A stretch of DNA of 64,000 bases from Vibrio toranzoniae (GTDB lineage Bacteria > Pseudomonadota > Gammaproteobacteria > Enterobacterales > Vibrionaceae): NCBI RefSeq assembly GCF_024347655.1, contig NZ_AP025514.1:1116001-1180000 (forward strand), in the 5' to 3' direction. The translations under genes and the position numbers were made by a program. The notes under the pieces are model-generated. The model saw nothing but the letters and a program-made list of their open reading frames with translations. It was not told the DNA's origin and searched no databases. Shown here one piece after another: positions 31,177-40,785 of this stretch (positions are counted from its first letter, which is position 1; each line of letters starts with the position of its first letter).

Positions 31177-32529
31177 GTGTTAAAAAAACTATTACTGAGT
31201 TGTGCTTTTGTAATAGCGACAAGCAGCCAGTTTGCACATGCAGCGCTGGAGCTGGTTATTACAGACGGTATTAACTCTGCAAGACCGATCGCTATTGTCC
31301 CTTTTCGTTGGGAAGGTGCTGAACCGTTGCCACATGATGTATCAGCAGTTATTGCTTCTGACTTACAGCGCAGTGGTAAATTTAGCCCCGTTCCGACAAG
31401 CAAAATGCCTCAAACGCCTTACAGTGAAACTGAGGTGGATTTTGATGCTTGGACCAATCTAGGTGTTGATTCATTGCTGACGGGTAGTATCACTAAAAAT
31501 GTCGAAGGGCAGTATGTGGTGAACTATCAATTGGTCGACATTGTTCGTGGTCAATTGACTAAAGGACAAAGCCGAGCGTTAAGTGATGAAGGTCAATTGG
31601 TGCTTTCGAAAGACCATGTGCTGTTTAATAAAAAGGCAACGGTACCTGGTAAACGCTTGAGAGAGTATGCACACCGTATTTCTGATTTAGTTTATGAAGA
31701 GTTAACTGGTGAAAGAGGCGCGTTCTTAACTCGTGTTTCTTATGTGGTAGTGAACGATAAAGATAAGTACCCATATCAGCTTCGTGTGGCGGATTATGAC
31801 GGCTTTAATGAGCGTTTGGTACTTCGATCTAAACAGCCTCTTATGTCGCCATCATGGTCACCAGACGGTAAAAAGTTGGCTTATGTGAGTTTCCAAAATG
31901 GCCAAGCTGAAATATTCATTATGAATATTTATACAGGTGAGCGTGAGAAGGTGACTTCATATCCTCGTCATAATGGTGCGCCAAGATTCTCGCCAGATGG
32001 TAAGACATTAGCATTGGTATTGTCGAAAACAGGCAGCCTTCAGGTGTACACACTTGACCTTGCTAGCCGTAAGCTGACTCAAGTTACCCGAGGCCGTTCG
32101 AATAATACTGAACCATTCTGGCATCCAGATGGAAAGTCTCTTATTTTCACATCGGATCGTGGTGGTAAACCACAGATTTATAATGTAAATTTGTCAAATA
32201 ATTCGACATCTCGTATTACTTGGCAAGGTAGCCAAAACTTAGGTGGTCAGATCACTCCTGATGGACGATTCCTAATCATGGTAAATCGAAGCAACTCAGG
32301 CTTTAACTTGGCTAAACAGGATTTGGAAACTGGTGCGGTTCAGATACTAACAAAAACATTGTTAGATGAATCACCAAGTATTGCACCGAATGGAGGTATG
32401 GTTATCTATAGCTCTATTTACAACAAGACAAACGTACTATCGATGGTTTCTATTGATGGGCGTTTTAAAGCGAGATTACCGGCAACCAACGGACGTGTAA
32501 GAGCACCTGCATGGTCACCGTTTCTCTAG
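31177..32529 (+). CDS. tolB: Tol-Pal system beta-propeller protein TolB
   Basis: This 450-residue periplasmic protein has a signal peptide ([18 protein letters not shown], cleavage near residue 22), an N-terminal alpha/beta domain (about 25-165) and a six-bladed propeller with blade motifs [41 protein letters not shown] and [11 protein letters not shown]. It binds Pal and relays TolA force. The start is GTG at 31177, preceded by GAAGGA. Length is close to E. coli TolB (430). Confidence 0.96.
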   Translation: MLKKLLLSCAFVIATSSQFAHAALELVITDGINSARPIAIVPFRWEGAEPLPHDVSAVIASDLQRSGKFSPVPTSKMPQTPYSETEVDFDAWTNLGVDSLLTGSITKNVEGQYVVNYQLVDIVRGQLTKGQSRALSDEGQLVLSKDHVLFNKKATVPGKRLREYAHRISDLVYEELTGERGAFLTRVSYVVVNDKDKYPYQLRVADYDGFNERLVLRSKQPLMSPSWSPDGKKLAYVSFQNGQAEIFIMNIYTGEREKVTSYPRHNGAPRFSPDGKTLALVLSKTGSLQVYTLDLASRKLTQVTRGRSNNTEPFWHPDGKSLIFTSDRGGKPQIYNVNLSNNSTSRITWQGSQNLGGQITPDGRFLIMVNRSNSGFNLAKQDLETGAVQILTKTLLDESPSIAPNGGMVIYSSIYNKTNVLSMVSIDGRFKARLPATNGRVRAPAWSPFL

Positions 32530-32640
32530 CTAAAGTGATACATTCTATTAGCTATTGATAGTGTTAACTATTGTGGCATTTAACTATCTATAGCACTTAG
32601 TCGCTGTAGAAACTAAGTTTGATAACGTAAGGAAAATAAG

Positions 32641-33183
32641 ATGCAACTTAATAAAGTTCTTAAAGGCTTGATGATTGCACTACCAGTAATGGCAGTGACG
32701 GCATGTAGCTCAACTGATGAAGCGACATCTGCAACATCTGGTACTGAAAGCAACCAAACAACTTCAGGTTCAGAAAGCAACGTAGATACAACGGTTGTAA
32801 CGCCAATTGACGCTAACGGTCAACTGTCTGAGCAAGAGCTTAAAGAGCAAGCGCTACGTGAAACTCAAACAATCTACTTCGCATTCGATAACTCAACTAT
32901 CGCTAGCGACTACGAAGCAATACTAGCAGCTCACGCAGCTTACCTAAGTAAGAACGTTAACATGAACGTTACTATCGAAGGTCACGCTGATGAGCGCGGT
33001 ACTCCTGAGTACAACATCGCACTTGGCGAGCGTCGTGCACAAGCTGTAGCGAAATACCTACAAGCTCTAGGTGTTCAAGCAGACCAAATTTCTATCGTAA
33101 GCTACGGTGAAGAGAAGCCACTTCTTCTAGGTCAATCTGAAGATGTGTACGCTAAAAACCGTCGCGCAGTACTAGTTTACTAA
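32641..33183 (+). CDS. pal: Peptidoglycan-associated lipoprotein Pal
   Basis: This 180-residue outer-membrane lipoprotein has a signal ending VMAVTAC, so Cys22 is lipidated. A Ser/Thr-rich linker (about 23-62) precedes an OmpA-like peptidoglycan-binding domain with [25 protein letters not shown] and [13 protein letters not shown]. It ties the outer membrane to peptidoglycan together with Tol. The ribosome-binding site is AAGGAAAA. The 111-base gap after tolB is longer than others in the operon and may hold an internal promoter, which I could not pin down. Confidence 0.97.
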   Translation: MQLNKVLKGLMIALPVMAVTACSSTDEATSATSGTESNQTTSGSESNVDTTVVTPIDANGQLSEQELKEQALRETQTIYFAFDNSTIASDYEAILAAHAAYLSKNVNMNVTIEGHADERGTPEYNIALGERRAQAVAKYLQALGVQADQISIVSYGEEKPLLLGQSEDVYAKNRRAVLVY

Positions 33184-33216
33184 TTTTAGTAGGCTATATA
33201 ATTGAGGAATTGCCTC

Positions 33217-34005
33217 ATGTTCAGTAACACAAAGCGAGTTATTTTGCTTTCGTTACTGGCAAGTGCAGCGAACACCGTGTTCGCTGCACCAGCTCCAGTA
33301 TCCGATCTCAATAGCACCGCAACCAATTCATCATCTTCCTCTCGACCAGGGGCTGCATCTAACGAATCAGATATTGAGCGTTTAGAGCGCCTGCTTCAAA
33401 ATCGCAACCTAGTTCAGCTTCAAATGCAGCAGCAAATCGATGACATGTCACTGGAGATCAGTGAACTTCGAGGTGCGCTGGAGCGAAACAGTTACGATAT
33501 GAAGCAAATGCTAGAGCGTCAACGCGAACTGTTCATTGAACTGGATCGGGTAAGAGGGCAAGTGAAAGCAGCAGGAACCGTAACGGCAGCAGTGGCAGTA
33601 AGCGAAGGCTCTAACGATGCTTCTGGTACCTTCAGTACTGATGTGGATGAGCAAACCGCTTATCAAAATGCTGTAGATATGATTCTAAAGCAACGAGACT
33701 ACACGGGTGCTATTGCAGCATTCCAGAAGTTTCAAAAAGACTTTCCAGATTCAACCTTCACACCTAACTCACATTACTGGTTAGGTCAGCTTTATTTCGC
33801 TAAGAAGCAAGATAAAGAAGCTGTGAAGAGCTTTGCGGCAGTTGTGTCATACAAAGATTCAAATAAGCGAGCAGATGCACTGGTTAAGCTTGGTGACATA
33901 GCAGCGCGCAACAATAACGCGACGCAAGCTAAGAAATATTACCAACAAGTCGTCACAGAATATCCAAATAGTGCTTCGGCAAACGTGGCTAAAACCCACT
34001 TATAA
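33217..34005 (+). CDS. cpoB: Cell division coordinator CpoB (YbgF)
   Basis: This 262-residue periplasmic protein links Tol-Pal with PBP1B activity at division in E. coli. It has a signal peptide (MFSNTKRVILLSLLASAANTVFA), an N-terminal coiled coil for trimerisation (about 50-115), a linker, and a C-terminal TPR domain (from YQNAVDMILKQRDYTGAIAAF). The start at ATG 33217 is set by GAGGAAT and by the signal peptide; a TTG five codons upstream is less likely. It is last gene of the Tol-Pal cluster. Confidence 0.94.
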   Translation: MFSNTKRVILLSLLASAANTVFAAPAPVSDLNSTATNSSSSSRPGAASNESDIERLERLLQNRNLVQLQMQQQIDDMSLEISELRGALERNSYDMKQMLERQRELFIELDRVRGQVKAAGTVTAAVAVSEGSNDASGTFSTDVDEQTAYQNAVDMILKQRDYTGAIAAFQKFQKDFPDSTFTPNSHYWLGQLYFAKKQDKEAVKSFAAVVSYKDSNKRADALVKLGDIAARNNNATQAKKYYQQVVTEYPNSASANVAKTHL

Positions 34006-34013
34006 AACAAAAT

Positions 34014-34033
34014 AGGGGTGCTTAGGCACCTCT
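34014..34033 (+). terminator. Weak hairpin after cpoB
   Basis: An 8-bp stem AGGGGTGC / GGCACCTCT (one wobble pair) with a four-base loop, followed only by GTTTATA, so it is a poor terminator. E. coli carries a tRNA cluster between cpoB and nadA; none is seen here. Confidence 0.4.
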
Positions 34034-34181
34034 GTTTATATCCGCTGTATTCTGTTCGTTGCTGGTGGCTTGTTACGACTTACCACTGTTAGATCTCTAG
34101 TTATTCTCCTTGTGATAGCAACATAAAGACCTCTTTATGCTTTTTGAGTATTAACGAGTAAACGTTTGCAACCAATCCTTT

Positions 34182-34210
34182 TTGATCCCAATCGCTGTCC
34201 TGTGTAGAAT
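34182..34210 (+). promoter_or_regulatory. Candidate sigma-70 promoter of nadA
   Basis: TTGATC, exactly 17 bases, then TAGAAT, located 39 bases before the nadA start codon. Spacing is ideal and each hexamer has a small number of mismatches to consensus. Confidence 0.55.
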
Positions 34211-34248
34211 ACTCTGATTCTCGGAAGAAGTTGCGTAGAGCAAGAGCA

Positions 34249-35310
34249 ATGAGTCATATACTAGATAAAATCGATACAGTTTACCCGTTTCCGCCTAAGC
34301 CAGTTCCATTGAGCGACGCTCAGAAACAGGCCCACATCGCAAACATCAAAAAACTACTTCAAGAAAAAGATGCAGTTCTAATTGCACACTACTACACGGA
34401 TCCTGAAATTCAGGCTTTGGCAGAAGAAACTGGTGGTTTCGTTGGTGATTCATTAGAAATGGCTAAGTTCGGTAACCGTCATTCAGCAAGCACTTTGATC
34501 ATCGCCGGTGTTCGTTTTATGGGCGAGTCTGCTAAAATTCTGACTCCTGAAAAACGCATTCTAATGCCAACGCTGGAAGCTGAATGTTCGCTTGATCTCG
34601 GTTGTCCAGCTGACAAGTTTACAGAATTTTGTGATGCTCGCCCTGACCACACGGTGGTTGTATACGCAAACACTTCTGCGGCAGTTAAAGCTCGTGCAGA
34701 CTGGGTAGTTACGTCGAGTATCGCTTTAGAAATCGTTGAAAGCCTAGACGCTGAAGGCAAACCAATCATTTGGGGTCCAGACCGTCACCTAGGTTCTTAC
34801 ATCGCAAATCAAACTGGCGCTGACATGTTGCTTTGGCAAGGCGAGTGCATCGTTCATGATGAGTTCTCAGCTGATGCTTTGAAGAAAATGAAGTCGGTAT
34901 ACCCAGAAGCGGCTATTTTGGTTCACCCAGAATCGCCAGCAAGCGTCGTCGAATTGGCTGATGCGGTAGGTTCAACAAGCCAACTGATTAAGAAAGCAAA
35001 AGAGCTTCCTCATCCACAGATGATTGTCGCTACTGACAAAGGTATCTTCTTCAAGATGCAACAATTGGTTCCTGAAAAAGAGCTAATTGAAGCGCCGACA
35101 GCCGGGGCTGGTGCAACTTGTCGTAGCTGCGCACACTGCCCTTGGATGGCAATGAATGGCCTTGAAGCGATTGAAAACGCGCTTGAAAATGGCGGCGAGC
35201 AACACGAAATTTTCGTTTCTGACGAATTACGCGTTAAGTCTCTAATTCCATTGAACCGCATGTTAGATTTCGCTGAACAGCTTAATGTGCAAGTGAAAGG
35301 CAACGCTTAA
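34249..35310 (+). CDS. nadA: Quinolinate synthase NadA
   Basis: This 353-residue 4Fe-4S enzyme condenses iminoaspartate with dihydroxyacetone phosphate to quinolinate in NAD biosynthesis. The cluster ligands Cys113, Cys200 and Cys297 fall at the same numbers as in E. coli, with an extra CxxCxxC context (Cys291, Cys294, Cys297). Other motifs are [20 protein letters not shown] and [13 protein letters not shown] start at ATG 34249 ([16 protein letters not shown]); six extra codons upstream are not family-like. A promoter lies just upstream and a terminator just downstream. nadB is not in the window. Confidence 0.96.
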   Translation: MSHILDKIDTVYPFPPKPVPLSDAQKQAHIANIKKLLQEKDAVLIAHYYTDPEIQALAEETGGFVGDSLEMAKFGNRHSASTLIIAGVRFMGESAKILTPEKRILMPTLEAECSLDLGCPADKFTEFCDARPDHTVVVYANTSAAVKARADWVVTSSIALEIVESLDAEGKPIIWGPDRHLGSYIANQTGADMLLWQGECIVHDEFSADALKKMKSVYPEAAILVHPESPASVVELADAVGSTSQLIKKAKELPHPQMIVATDKGIFFKMQQLVPEKELIEAPTAGAGATCRSCAHCPWMAMNGLEAIENALENGGEQHEIFVSDELRVKSLIPLNRMLDFAEQLNVQVKGNA

Positions 35311-35340
35311 TTTCATTATTACGCTGTTATTATGAATAGG

Positions 35341-35368
35341 AAGCCAGCCTGTAGTGCTGGTTTTTTTG
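35341..35368 (+). terminator. Rho-independent terminator of nadA
   Basis: Stem GCCAGC / GCTGGT with a seven-base loop and a seven-T tail, 30 bases past nadA. Confidence 0.8.
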
Positions 35369-35405
35369 TACCTAAAGATAGGTTGCGAATATCAATCTTG
35401 TGGTC

Positions 35406-35429
35406 ATGTATCTTTTTCTGATGATACAT
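35406..35429. promoter_or_regulatory. Inverted repeat upstream of the K+ channel gene
   Basis: ATGTATC and GATACAT are perfect inverted arms separated by 10 bases, 60 bases before the start codon at 35490. This is consistent with a dimeric repressor or activator site; the regulator is unknown. Confidence 0.4.
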
Positions 35430-35489
35430 CTTGTTGATATCGCGTATTTTTTCTAGCATGTAAGTAAGAGAAAAAGATTTGAGGCTCGA

Positions 35490-36521
35490 ATGATAATCTG
35501 GTTACAACTCAAACGCTGGGTCAAAGCAAATATCTTTGTTTTGAACGGAAAAAACTTGCTGTTTACCTTTCTTGGTTACGTATTTTTGTCGTGGTCGACT
35601 TTGTATCTAGCGGGTGAAACGGACCTAACCAGTTCGTTTACCACATTCGCTTACTATCTAGTCGTGACTGCGTCGACGGTTGGTTACGGTGATTTATCAC
35701 CAACGACAGATGCAGGGCGATGGATCGTTATACTGTTCGTGATTCCGGGAGGGCTTAGTCTTTTCGCGGCATTACTCGGCAAGGTCGCGACAGAAGGTGT
35801 TGAATATTGGCGAGCGGGCTTGCTAGGAAAAAGGAGAGTTAGAGTGGACAACCACATTTTGATACTTGGATGGAATGAGCAAAGAACCATTCACCTCATT
35901 CGTATGTTGCAGCACGAAGAAACGGGTAAACGACCAATTGTGCTATGTACTCGTTCAGATATTGAGAACCCGTTACCAGGCGAAATCAACTTCGTTAAAG
36001 TAAATAGCTACACTGATGGCAAAGAGATGGAAAAGACAGGCATCGAGTCGGCCAGTTGTATTCTCATTGATAATCCTGAAGACGATATAACTTTATCTGC
36101 GGCGCTTTACTGCGCGAACCGAAATCCTAAGGCACACCTTCTGGTGTACTTTAAAGATGAAGCATTGAGTGATTTGTTGCACCAGCATTGCCCTAACTCA
36201 GAATGTATTCCGGCGGTGGGGGCAGAAATGCTGGCCAAGGCTGCGGTAGATCCGGGGTCGAGTGCGCTTCACCAAGAGCTATTGAGTACGACAAGGGGGA
36301 TGACACAATATTCAACTTATTACCCTGAGGGGGCTGAACCTGTAACGGTTGCGCCAATTTTTTCGGTGTTCAAAGAGAAGTATCAAGCCACGTTGATTGC
36401 GATTGATGCGGGCAATGGTATTGAGCTTAACCCTGATCTAGACCAAGTGGTCAACAGCGGGACTAAGTTGTTCTATATTGCAGATGAACGAATTGATCAC
36501 TTCGATTGGAAAGGCTTTTAA
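35490..36521 (+). CDS. Two-helix potassium channel with C-terminal RCK/TrkA-N-like domain
   Basis: This 343-residue inner-membrane protein has helix 1 at about 22-41, a pore loop with the K+ selectivity filter TVGYGD (residues 63-68), and helix 2 at about 75-97. A cytoplasmic Rossmann-like regulator domain follows (VDNHILILGWNEQRTIHLIRML, about 119-140; IDNPEDDITLSAALYCANRNP) with a probable C-terminal subdomain. The glycine pattern GWNEQ departs from the usual GxGxxG of TrkA-N, so nucleotide binding may be altered. It stands alone between terminators, behind an inverted repeat. It probably conducts K+, but gating ligand and physiology are unknown. Confidence 0.85.
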   Translation: MIIWLQLKRWVKANIFVLNGKNLLFTFLGYVFLSWSTLYLAGETDLTSSFTTFAYYLVVTASTVGYGDLSPTTDAGRWIVILFVIPGGLSLFAALLGKVATEGVEYWRAGLLGKRRVRVDNHILILGWNEQRTIHLIRMLQHEETGKRPIVLCTRSDIENPLPGEINFVKVNSYTDGKEMEKTGIESASCILIDNPEDDITLSAALYCANRNPKAHLLVYFKDEALSDLLHQHCPNSECIPAVGAEMLAKAAVDPGSSALHQELLSTTRGMTQYSTYYPEGAEPVTVAPIFSVFKEKYQATLIAIDAGNGIELNPDLDQVVNSGTKLFYIADERIDHFDWKGF

Positions 36522-36546
36522 ACGATTGATACTCCTTAAGAATTAA

Positions 36547-36576
36547 AAAAGGCCTCATAGTGAAGTGAGGCCTTTT
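36547..36576. terminator. Bidirectional terminator between convergent genes
   Basis: Perfect stem AAAAGGCCTCA / TGAGGCCTTTT with an eight-base loop, between the K+ channel gene and the UPF0149 gene. Confidence 0.85.
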
Positions 36577-36633
36577 GTTATTGTTTGGTCGAGCGAGTTA
36601 AGCTTATTTTTTAGCTTATTGATATTCTCTAGG

Positions 36634-37203
36634 TTATTGAGCTTCAGCTAATGCAATGCCACGTTGCGTTAGACCGCACAGCATCTCAGGAACCGCATTA
36701 AAGATCTCTTCGAACTGCTCTAAACCTTCAATGCCTTGCTCTGCAAGTGTCGCGATTGACGTTTCAGGATCGTAAAGCATGCTCAGTGAAAGTAGCACGC
36801 CACCAACTAGCGCGTTGTCTTCGCTGTCTTCTGGCATCAATGTTTCCCAATCATCACGGGCAATCTGCCAACCTTGAAGTAAGCCTTCACAAAAATCACG
36901 AGCAGCTGTGTTAACGACTTCTTCATCATCCAATTGACAAGCTTCAGGCCAAACCCAAGTGCCTTCAATCAGTTCTGGGCGGGTTTCGTTCCAAAGCGCG
37001 ATGATAATTTCAATGTAGCTTTCAAGTTGCTCACCATCAGTAAAAGGAGCGACCTCTTCACCACCCCAAAGGAACGGAAGCCATTCATGAGGAGGTAATA
37101 CGTTAGGTGCCGCTGCCATTGCAGTGACAAATCCTATGGTTTTGTGTTCTGTGATTAGCTTTCCTTCCAACTCTGGAAGCGCAAGAATATCTTGTAAAGT
37201 CAA
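36634..37203 (-). CDS. UPF0149 (YgfB/YecA) family protein
   Basis: This 189-residue acidic cytoplasmic protein has the all-helical UPF0149 domain: TLQDILALPELEGKLITEHKTIGFVTAMAAAPNVLPPHEWLPFLWG at the N-terminus (positions 2-48), then DFCEGLLQGWQIARDDWE and LVGGVLLSLSMLYDPE. It has no C-terminal SEC-C zinc motif of the kind seen in E. coli YecA. No biochemical role is assigned for this branch. It is divergent from the quorum-sensing kinase gene. Confidence 0.82.
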   Translation of the reverse strand: MTLQDILALPELEGKLITEHKTIGFVTAMAAAPNVLPPHEWLPFLWGGEEVAPFTDGEQLESYIEIIIALWNETRPELIEGTWVWPEACQLDDEEVVNTAARDFCEGLLQGWQIARDDWETLMPEDSEDNALVGGVLLSLSMLYDPETSIATLAEQGIEGLEQFEEIFNAVPEMLCGLTQRGIALAEAQ

Positions 37204-37340
37204 AGTGAGGTACCGTAAAAGGGAACATGTTTGCGCTTATAGTACCAATGAACTTGCGCCAATCAAGCTTCAATCTAAAAAGGCTTGATGTCCTTGATGA
37301 TAAACACTAGGTTTAACAAAAAAGAAAACAACAAAAAATT

Positions 37341-39827
37341 ATGCAGATACGGTCGTCTCTTAAGAAAAACAGTATGGTAGCGCTCGGGTTATACTTGGCC
37401 ATGTTCATTGCCATTGTCGGCAGCGTGACGTACCACGTCGTAGAGTCTCCTGTACGTGCCAAATTAGAACAAAACCTAGACCTACGTGCTGAATTGTTAT
37501 CTGCATTGATTACAGAGCCACTCAGTAGCTCTAAAGGTGTTGTCGATAGCCTAGTCGGTTTTGCTCAGAAACAACGAAAAGGTTCAGAGGTTGCTTCGGT
37601 ATTAAAGTCAATTTTGGCGGCGAGCGACGATACGATCATTAGCGCGGGTATTTGGCCAGAACCTTATGCACTTGATCCGAATAAACGTCTGAACAGCTAC
37701 TTTTTCAACAAAGCCGATGATGGCAAGATTGATCAATTGTTTTCTTATAACAATCCTAAGAATGCGCCTTACCATCAAGAATATTGGTACACTTCTGTTG
37801 TTGATGAGCCGCAGGGAAGTATCGTATGGAGCGATGTGTATATCGACCCGTACACACACGTTCGAATGATTACGGCGTCTTCCCCTTATTATTACGATGG
37901 CACCTTTGCCGGTATTGCGACAGTGGATCTCTCACTGGAAGAGTTATTGGGTTTCATTAAAACTCATGCGGAAGAATATAACCTTGGTATCACTATAAGA
38001 GATAATCTCAACCAAGTTCTGGTTTCTCATAACTTCAATCTTGTCGAGGGAGTCTACATTAGTAATAACCAATTTGGTGACTTTGATTGGCAAGTCGCAG
38101 TGGTTAACTCAAAACTATTGGTGGCAGACGAGGTGTTTCGTCTGGTGATGAGTATTGAGAGCGGTATTGTTCCGCTATTGCTAGTGTGTGTCATGGCGGG
38201 TTATTACTTGTTGAACCGCTACTTGATTAGTCCTATTACCAATATAGCAATTAAGGTCGACGGTTCAAAAGCGGGTGAGATCATCGATGTTGAGTACTCA
38301 AGTGATGATGAAATCGGCCACTTGATTAAAACCTTTAACGAAAAGACCATTTATCTCGAAGCGGAAAAGGTTAAGGCTCAGGCCTCAACCAATGCAAAAA
38401 CAGCGTTCCTTGCGACCTTATCCCATGAAATCCGAACTCCAATGAATGGCGTTTTAGGAACCGCCCAAATTCTGCTAAAAACCCCTTTAAACAGAGAGCA
38501 AGAGAAGCATCTTAAAAGTTTGTATGAGTCTGGGGATCATATGATGACTTTGCTTAATGAGATATTGGATTTTTCAAAGATCGAGCAGGGCAGATTAGAT
38601 CTAGATGAAACCCGTTTCCCGCTCGATTCGATCATCGGAAGTATCAACAGTGTCTACTACACATTGTCTTCCGAAAAAGGACTTCAATTCAAAGTGTATT
38701 CTGAGGTGCCTTCTGGCCGTTGGTACTTCTCGGACAAAGCTCGCCTGCGCCAAATCTTGTTTAATCTACTGAACAACGCTGTGAAGTTCACTTCAAGAGG
38801 TTTTGTTGAGGTGTACCTGAAAGAAGTTGTTGAAGGAAATGATGTTTACCTTAGTATCCGAGTTCGTGATACCGGAATAGGCATACCTAAAGAAGCGCAA
38901 AAACGCATCTTCAAACCTTTCGAGCAAGCAGAATCTACGACTACAAGACGTTTTGGTGGTACTGGCCTTGGTTTAGCAATTGTGAACGAAATCGCTCAAC
39001 TTATGGGCGGCAGTATCACGGTCACCAGTGAAGAGGGGATTGGCACTAGCTTTGATGTTCGCTTAAAGATTAAGCCTTGCCAACCTGGTGAGATAGAAAG
39101 CCCACCGCATAAAAAATTGGATTACTCTGGCTTGAAAGTGTTGATTGTTGAGGATAACAGGACCAACACCGTCATCATTGAAACCTTTATGAGTAGTAAA
39201 GGGTTTACCTGTAAGAACGTTGAAAACGGTGAACTTGCGATACAAGCTGTCGTTACAGAGCACTTTGATTTGGTGTTGATGGATAACCATATGCCAGTGA
39301 TGGATGGCGTGGAATCAACAACGGCTATTCGGGCTCTAATTGGCGATGTTTCATCTGTCTTAATATTTGGTTGTACCGCTGATGTCTTCAAAGAGACTCG
39401 CGAACGTATGATCGGTGCTGGTGTGGATTACATTATAGCTAAACCAATTGATGAACGGGAGCTCGACGATGCGTTATTTCGCTATTCGAATAAGCTTTAC
39501 CAATTCCATGAAGCAGAAGTTCATGCTCCGGAGAGCCAAGAAGTAAAAGATCACGATTGGAAAAGTAAAAGTGAGTCACTGCCTAAGCCTGATTTACGAA
39601 GCAAAGGCAACATCGAAGAGTTGCTCGTGACACTGTACGTGGCGTTAGAAGACAACAACTTAGAGCTGATTCAATTTTCGCTAGAGAGCTTGCGTGTTCA
39701 CGCTGAACCTATGAACAATACAGAACTTACATCTCAAATTGATAAAGCTCTAGAGTACGTCTTCTCGGGAACGCGCCCCTCGCAAGATGTTATTGATATC
39801 ATTACTGTAAATCTACCTATGGCTTAG
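37341..39827 (+). CDS. cqsR: CqsR-like hybrid sensor histidine kinase (quorum sensing)
   Basis: This 828-residue membrane kinase has helix 1 at about 12-32, a periplasmic double-Cache-like sensor (about 35-270), and helix 2 at about 275-293. After a HAMP-like linker come HisKA with SHEIRTPMNG (phosphorylated His362), an ATPase domain (NLLNNAVKF, DTGIGIP, GTGLGLAI), and a receiver domain with phospho-acceptor Asp648 in LVLMDNHMPVMDG. Domain order and position near nadA and the tol cluster match V. cholerae CqsR (VC1831), which feeds LuxU-LuxO and whose reported ligand is ethanolamine. A tail of about 110 residues after the receiver is helical and might be a degenerate phosphotransfer domain. 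The ligand in this species is inferred only. Confidence 0.78.
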   Translation: MQIRSSLKKNSMVALGLYLAMFIAIVGSVTYHVVESPVRAKLEQNLDLRAELLSALITEPLSSSKGVVDSLVGFAQKQRKGSEVASVLKSILAASDDTIISAGIWPEPYALDPNKRLNSYFFNKADDGKIDQLFSYNNPKNAPYHQEYWYTSVVDEPQGSIVWSDVYIDPYTHVRMITASSPYYYDGTFAGIATVDLSLEELLGFIKTHAEEYNLGITIRDNLNQVLVSHNFNLVEGVYISNNQFGDFDWQVAVVNSKLLVADEVFRLVMSIESGIVPLLLVCVMAGYYLLNRYLISPITNIAIKVDGSKAGEIIDVEYSSDDEIGHLIKTFNEKTIYLEAEKVKAQASTNAKTAFLATLSHEIRTPMNGVLGTAQILLKTPLNREQEKHLKSLYESGDHMMTLLNEILDFSKIEQGRLDLDETRFPLDSIIGSINSVYYTLSSEKGLQFKVYSEVPSGRWYFSDKARLRQILFNLLNNAVKFTSRGFVEVYLKEVVEGNDVYLSIRVRDTGIGIPKEAQKRIFKPFEQAESTTTRRFGGTGLGLAIVNEIAQLMGGSITVTSEEGIGTSFDVRLKIKPCQPGEIESPPHKKLDYSGLKVLIVEDNRTNTVIIETFMSSKGFTCKNVENGELAIQAVVTEHFDLVLMDNHMPVMDGVESTTAIRALIGDVSSVLIFGCTADVFKETRERMIGAGVDYIIAKPIDERELDDALFRYSNKLYQFHEAEVHAPESQEVKDHDWKSKSESLPKPDLRSKGNIEELLVTLYVALEDNNLELIQFSLESLRVHAEPMNNTELTSQIDKALEYVFSGTRPSQDVIDIITVNLPMA

Positions 39828-40035
39828 GTGTTGTTTTATTACAGGAAGTAAAAGTTAAATTGCGCAATTTTCAACCTTCTTGTGGTTTTTTGGTCAAAGT
39901 GACTGCTTTTAAAGTAGTTTTTGGTTGTTAATTTACCACTTGATTTGTAATTTGGAATGTATGACTGCTAATGTTGTGTTTTAATAGTGATATTAACTGG
40001 CCAGGTGAGAATACGCCTTGCTTATGTGTTACTAA

Positions 40036-40055
40036 ATCACTAATGAAGTAGTGAT
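40036..40055. promoter_or_regulatory. Inverted repeat in the alaE leader
   Basis: ATCACTA and TAGTGAT flank six bases, ending 20 bases before the alaE ATG. It could be an operator or an RNA hairpin next to the ribosome-binding site. The rest of the 248-base gap after cqsR holds no gene that I can support. Confidence 0.4.
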
Positions 40056-40075
40056 ATATTTTAGGTTTGTCTCTA

Positions 40076-40525
40076 ATGAAGTCTCGTGGTCCATTTTGTA
40101 TTCGTAATGCAGCTGCGGATACATTTGCTATGGTAGTTTTCTGCTTTATCTCTGGCATGATCGTAGAAGTGTTTATTTCCGCTATGACGTTTGAGCAGTC
40201 TCTTGCTTCAAGAACGTTATCTATTCCGGTAAACATTGCTATTGCTTGGCCTTATGGTGTATTTCGTGATTGGTTCTTACGTAATGGTGCAAAACTTTCA
40301 CAAAGTTCATTGATGAAGAACTTGGCTGATCTTATGGCTTACGTGTTATTCCAATCGCCTGTGTATGCTGGGATTTTACTAGCAGTAGGCGCTTCAACTG
40401 ACCAGATTGTCACCGCGGTTACTAGCAACGCGGTTATTTCATGTGGCATGGGCGTACTTTATGGTTATTTCTTAGATATGTGCCGTAAATGGTTTAGAGT
40501 TCCAGGTTATTATCAACAAGCGTGA
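40076..40525 (+). CDS. alaE: L-alanine exporter AlaE
   Basis: This 149-residue inner-membrane protein, the same length as E. coli AlaE, exports alanine to prevent toxic accumulation. Conserved stretches are [21 protein letters not shown], shown as region 11-31, then [48 protein letters not shown] and [13 protein letters not shown]. Four helices are predicted. I start at ATG 40076 with AGG ten bases upstream; a TTG three codons earlier is possible. The inverted repeat at 40036-40055 may mediate control by alanine or by Lrp-type regulators, which is inference. Confidence 0.92.
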   Translation: MKSRGPFCIRNAAADTFAMVVFCFISGMIVEVFISAMTFEQSLASRTLSIPVNIAIAWPYGVFRDWFLRNGAKLSQSSLMKNLADLMAYVLFQSPVYAGILLAVGASTDQIVTAVTSNAVISCGMGVLYGYFLDMCRKWFRVPGYYQQA

Positions 40526-40621
40526 ATAAAGTGAAATAAGCGATACTTGGTTTGTTTTTGATCTAATGAGTTAATTTGTAATCGAACAAACTGAAAAAGG
40601 CACTTTTTTTGATAATGCCAC

Positions 40622-40650
40622 TTGACCAAAGCAAGCAGAATCAATAAAGT
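40622..40650 (+). promoter_or_regulatory. Promoter of tRNA-Ser
   Basis: TTGACC, exactly 17 bases, TAAAGT, then a GC-rich discriminator (AGCGCC) typical of stringently controlled stable-RNA promoters, 38 bases before the tRNA. Confidence 0.75.
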
Positions 40651-40688
40651 AGCGCCTCGTTGAGTGACAAGCTCAACACAAAACTTGT

Positions 40689-40779
40689 GGAAGGATGGCT
40701 GAGTGGCTTAAGGCGCTCGCCTGGAAAGCGAGTATACGTTTATAGCGTATCTGGGGTTCAAATCCCCATCCTTCCACCA
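40689..40779 (+). tRNA. tRNA-Ser (anticodon GGA)
   Basis: The 91-base sequence folds as a class II tRNA. Acceptor GGAAGGA pairs with TCCTTCC. The D arm has GAGTGGCTTAAGGC, the anticodon arm CTCGCCTGGAAAGCGAG has GGA in the loop, a long variable arm (TATACG...CGTAT) follows, and the T arm is TGGGGTTCAAATCCCCA. It ends in encoded CCA. The discriminator base reads A, whereas serine tRNAs usually carry G. It reads UCC/UCU codons and is a single-gene transcription unit with its own promoter and terminator. Confidence 0.96.
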
Positions 40780-40785
40780 CTATTC

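Noticed and set aside
39928..40236. Minus-strand frame over the alaE leader and start
   Set aside because: It runs antisense through the well-supported alaE gene and shows no ribosome-binding site or recognisable domain.
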